DNA from: Bacillota bacterium
Lineage (GTDB): Bacteria > Bacillota > UBA4882 > UBA8346
Reading direction: 5' to 3'
Assembly (NCBI GenBank): GCA_023436305.1
Contig: JAEZJQ010000006.1
Coordinates: forward strand, 1-16,488
DNA: 16,488 nt
The notes under the pieces were generated by a model. It was not told the origin of the DNA. It saw only the letters and a list, made by a program, of their open reading frames with translations, and ran no database searches. Within the stretch, counting starts at the first letter, position 1; every line of letters starts with the position of its first letter. This document shows, piece by piece, positions 14,096 to 16,488 of the stretch. Both the position numbers and the translations under genes were made by a program.

Positions 14096-14704
14096 TCATT
14101 TATTAAAAACCTGCATAACCCAGGTAAACATTGCCGGGTTGGTCTCTACAATACCATGAGGGATCTGGGGAGTATTTATAACTTCGGATACTAAGTTAAT
14201 TTCGGTTCCCGGAGGAATTTGGGTTAAATCCAAATGATAAAGATAGGTCTTTGCATTGCGCCAAGATAATTCCGTATCGGGAACTTCGCTGTTTGAACCT
14301 ATCGGAGGCTGTACTGTCCCTACTTCAATGCCTCCAACAATTAACGCCATGGCGTAATTGTTGTCAGCCGCGTGGGTTATCGTAACAATCAGGTCGTCGG
14401 CGGGAATTGTTTGGTAATCAAAAGCGTCTCCGCGCTGTCCCGCAAACCATTGCCTGATAAAAACATAGCTTTCGCCATTCACCGGATCTTGTACGAGCGA
14501 GTGGGACCATAGATATTTTGGACGTTCCAGCCCATACTCGGTGGGGTCGTTATTATCAAGAGAATTTCCAGCCCAATCTAAATCGGGCCAATATTGGTAA
14601 GGTTTACTATATTCAACTGGTTTCGTTCCCGAGGTGGTATCCCATCGGGGAATACCATTTGCATCCGGAGGTACGCTCGCAAAAATTGCACGAGGTCTAG
14701 ACAT
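14096..14704 (-). CDS. Conserved-looking hypothetical protein, 202 residues
   Basis: I do not recognise this protein. ATG 14702-14704 is the start because AAGGAGAG lies a few bases upstream; the longer frame from 14749 includes the ribosome binding site. The N-terminus is MSRPRAIFASVPPDANGIPR with no signal peptide. The first half is rich in Trp, Tyr, Pro, Asp and Asn (KPYQYWPDLDWAGNSLDN). The second half alternates hydrophobic and polar residues (DDLIVTITHAADNNYAMALI, then GGIEVGTV), suggesting a beta-sandwich. It contains no Cys and no membrane helix. It is divergent from the CgeB-like gene and 180 bases from the intergenic gap, so it may be a spore-surface protein or glycosylation target, as CgeA is thought to be next to CgeB. 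That is only inference from position. Confidence 0.8.
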   Translation of the reverse strand: MSRPRAIFASVPPDANGIPRWDTTSGTKPVEYSKPYQYWPDLDWAGNSLDNNDPTEYGLERPKYLWSHSLVQDPVNGESYVFIRQWFAGQRGDAFDYQTIPADDLIVTITHAADNNYAMALIVGGIEVGTVQPPIGSNSEVPDTELSWRNAKTYLYHLDLTQIPPGTEINLVSEVINTPQIPHGIVETNPAMFTWVMQVFNK

Positions 14705-14928
14705 TCTTTTCTCTCCTTCCAAGTTCGTAGTCACTGATATGATATTCATTTTGTCTCCATCGGTGAGAAAAAATCTAAATCAGCCGATAAAAAATGAAGG
14801 GCAAAAGATGCCAAAAAGCCGGACACAGCAGGTCAAATTCAAACATATACTTATTGGAGTGAACCTTCATCATCCATATATAAGGAAGTCAGTGGATAAG
14901 TAAACTTTATAGTTTGGAGATTACATAA

Positions 14929-16017
14929 TTGAAGATTTTATTTGTAAATTCAGGCGGACCTGGATTTTCGGGCCGTTATGATTTTGATATTTTTATAACA
15001 TTAATCCGTGATTTTAAATATAACGCCCGGCAAGTTTCACCCCAACAATTAACGCAAAAAGAGATTAACAGCTTTCAGCCGGACCTGCTGCTGGTAATGC
15101 ACGGTACTTTTACACCGTTACCGATGGTGCGTTATGCAAAATCATTAGGTGTTGTGACTGTATTATGGCTGGTTGAAGACCCCTATGAAATTGATAATCA
15201 TCGCGGCGAAATGGTCAATGCCTATGATTACGTTTTTACCAATGAACGGCAAGCGGTGAAAGAATATACAAGACCCAATGTCTTCCATCTTCCCTGGAGC
15301 TGTAATCCCAAAGTTCACCGTAGTATAAAGGTTCCCCAGATATATCAAAGCGATGTATGTTTCGTGGGCATGGGTTTTGCCAATCGGGTCCGGATACTGA
15401 ATGCCATTGCGCCTTCGTTGAGCGGTTTGAATGTTAAATTAATCGGTGATTGGCAAAGTTGGGGGGAAGAGTTGCATCCGTGTCTGAAATGTTTCATTAC
15501 TCCGGTCATCAATGATTTTTTGGAGGTTCAAAAGTATTATAATGGGGCTAAGATCAATTTAAATATTCACCGGGATCCAATCAACCCCCAATATGGCAAC
15601 AAAATGGGAGTCGGCGCCACCAGTCCCAATGATCGGACGTTCGCCTTAGCCGGTTGTGGAGCTTTTCAGATTGTGGACAGAACCCGTCCCGATCTCTGGC
15701 AATATTTCTCCAATAAAACCGAGGTCGTCGGATTCAATAATCCGGATGATTTAATGAAAAAGATTCAGTATTATCTCGCAAACCCGCAATTGTGTGAAAA
15801 TATTCGTAAATCAGCGCAAAGAAAGGCGTATTCACAACATACGTTCAGACACCGGCTGGCAGAGATCTTTCGAATTATTAGTAAGTCCATTTATCTATCG
15901 GCAAACAATAATGCTATCGCGCGTAATAACCGGGGAATCGCTTTTCAAAGCTCATCTTTTCACCCAACCGTAGTTTCAAGCTCACAATATTCTTCACGGA
16001 AATCATCTAAATCTTAA
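14929..16017 (+). CDS. cgeB: CgeB-like spore maturation glycosyltransferase
   Basis: The 362-residue protein starts at TTG 14929, with GGAGA eight bases upstream. The N-terminal half (MKILFVNSGGPGFSGRYDF, QPDLLLVMHG, VLWLVEDPYEID, YVFTNERQAV) follows the DUF3880-type pattern. Residues about 200-330 match the CgeB C-terminal glycosyltransferase domain (YNGAKINLNIHRD, SPNDRTFALAGCGAFQIVD, FNNPDDLMKKIQYYLANP, and a late AYSQHTFRHRLAEI). CgeB in B. subtilis acts in late, mother-cell, sigmaK-dependent decoration of the spore crust. The last 20 residues are a Ser-rich tail. A weak sigmaK-like pair (AC 14825-14826, CATATACTT 14844-14852) lies about 80 bases upstream. The protein is cytoplasmic; substrate is unknown. 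Confidence 0.85.
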   Translation: MKILFVNSGGPGFSGRYDFDIFITLIRDFKYNARQVSPQQLTQKEINSFQPDLLLVMHGTFTPLPMVRYAKSLGVVTVLWLVEDPYEIDNHRGEMVNAYDYVFTNERQAVKEYTRPNVFHLPWSCNPKVHRSIKVPQIYQSDVCFVGMGFANRVRILNAIAPSLSGLNVKLIGDWQSWGEELHPCLKCFITPVINDFLEVQKYYNGAKINLNIHRDPINPQYGNKMGVGATSPNDRTFALAGCGAFQIVDRTRPDLWQYFSNKTEVVGFNNPDDLMKKIQYYLANPQLCENIRKSAQRKAYSQHTFRHRLAEIFRIISKSIYLSANNNAIARNNRGIAFQSSSFHPTVVSSSQYSSRKSSKS

Positions 16018-16068
16018 AACTCAAATCAAGCGTCAAGTAATTAACCTTTCGATAGAAACAAATACCCT

Positions 16069-16112
16069 GAAAACGGCTACGCCGTTTTCTAAAGAGTTGT
16101 AAATACAACTCT
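16069..16112 (+). terminator. Two tandem perfect hairpins downstream of the CgeB-like gene
   Basis: GAAAACGGC-TAC-GCCGTTTTC (16069-16089) is followed three bases later by AGAGTTGTA-AA-TACAACTCT (16093-16112). Both stems are perfect 9-bp inverted repeats. The first probably terminates the gene ending at 16017. Neither has a long T tail, so a repetitive palindromic element is also possible. Confidence 0.6.
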
Positions 16113-16182
16113 ACTTTAAGGGATAGGGCCGCCTACATGTAATCCAATAAATTTATAAAACATTCTATAAATAATAAAAATC

Positions 16183-16287
16183 CACGGAGAAATCATAAAA
16201 CACCACGAAGAAATGATAGACTACCACGGAGAAATCGTAAAACACCATGAAAAAATGATAAAACACCATGCGGTAATCATAGACTAC
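16183..16287 (+). repeat. 21-bp tandem array, 5 units, open as heptapeptides
   Basis: Five units of exactly 21 bp start at 16183, 16204, 16225, 16246 and 16267, sharing CAC-GAA-GAAAT-ATA-(A/G)AC-(C/T)AC. In the frame of the unit they encode HGEIIKH, HEEMIDY, HGEIVKH, HEKMIKH and HAVIIDY, then TAA at 16288. The frame has no good start upstream. A further 21-codon frame (16297-16362, MKPYDYQDLDAK...) continues in the same phase after the stop. The rest of 16018-16488 is AT-rich and shows nothing recognisable. Confidence 0.85.
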
Positions 16288-16488
16288 TAAAAAAATATGA
16301 AACCATATGATTATCAAGATTTAGATGCAAAAATAATTATTCAATCATTTGAGGGATTCTGAATAGCGAATAATCAATCCCCTTACGCTTGAGTTACCAG
16401 GCCGGAAATCGGAAAGCGAAATGTTTTACAAGGCGGAAAGTAGAATGTTAACAAATAATCATGTTTAAATCCTTATATATCAAGTCTT

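Noticed and set aside
16297..16362. 21-codon frame after the right-hand array
   Set aside because: Too short, with no ribosome binding site. It is in phase with the array and may be a remnant, but cannot be called a gene.

Overview
The window looks like chromosomal DNA from an endospore-forming member of the Bacillota. The grounds are the strong AAGGAGG-type ribosome binding sites, GTG and TTG starts, two LysM proteins with no signal peptide, a large protein built of SPOCS/DUF3794 repeats (the SipL/SpoVID-type domain), and a CgeB-like spore-maturation glycosyltransferase. I cannot name the genus; a deep-branching clostridial or Limnochordia/Hydrogenispora-like lineage is a guess. No rRNA, tRNA, CRISPR array, transposase or complete prophage was seen.

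Layout. Bases 1-1400 are gene-poor. They hold the end of a truncated, frameshifted gene, a 21-bp tandem array with a 63-bp higher-order period, and a small element with terminal inverted repeats and internal 32-bp repeats. Bases 1539-6202 form a spore-envelope block: two paralogous minus-strand LysM proteins sharing a sigmaK-like promoter motif, a plus-strand glucosaminidase-domain protein, and an 802-residue four-repeat SPOCS protein. Bases 6441-12693 form a glycan block: a GDP-sugar reductase/dehydratase-like SDR whose catalytic Tyr position is His, a minus-strand GDP-L-fucose synthase, a translationally coupled nucleotide-sugar dehydrogenase plus SDR epimerase, and an overlapping DUF4254 plus GT9-like pair. 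Bases 12959-16017 hold a DUF4422-like protein, an unrecognised 202-residue protein and the CgeB-like glycosyltransferase. The right edge is AT-rich, with two tandem hairpins and a second 21-bp array.

How the parts may work together (inference). The sugar-nucleotide enzymes would make activated 6-deoxyhexose and uronic-acid-type sugars. The GT9-like, DUF4422-like and CgeB-like proteins would transfer them. The LysM and SPOCS proteins would form or organise the spore coat or the coat-cortex interface to which the glycan is attached. In function this resembles the Bacillus subtilis spore-crust polysaccharide genes (ytcABC, cgeB, sps and yfn operons), with different families and in one neighbourhood. 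The least described parts are the SPOCS-only protein beside LysM-only proteins, the unknown 202-residue protein, the Tyr-to-His SDR, and the 21-bp arrays at both edges.
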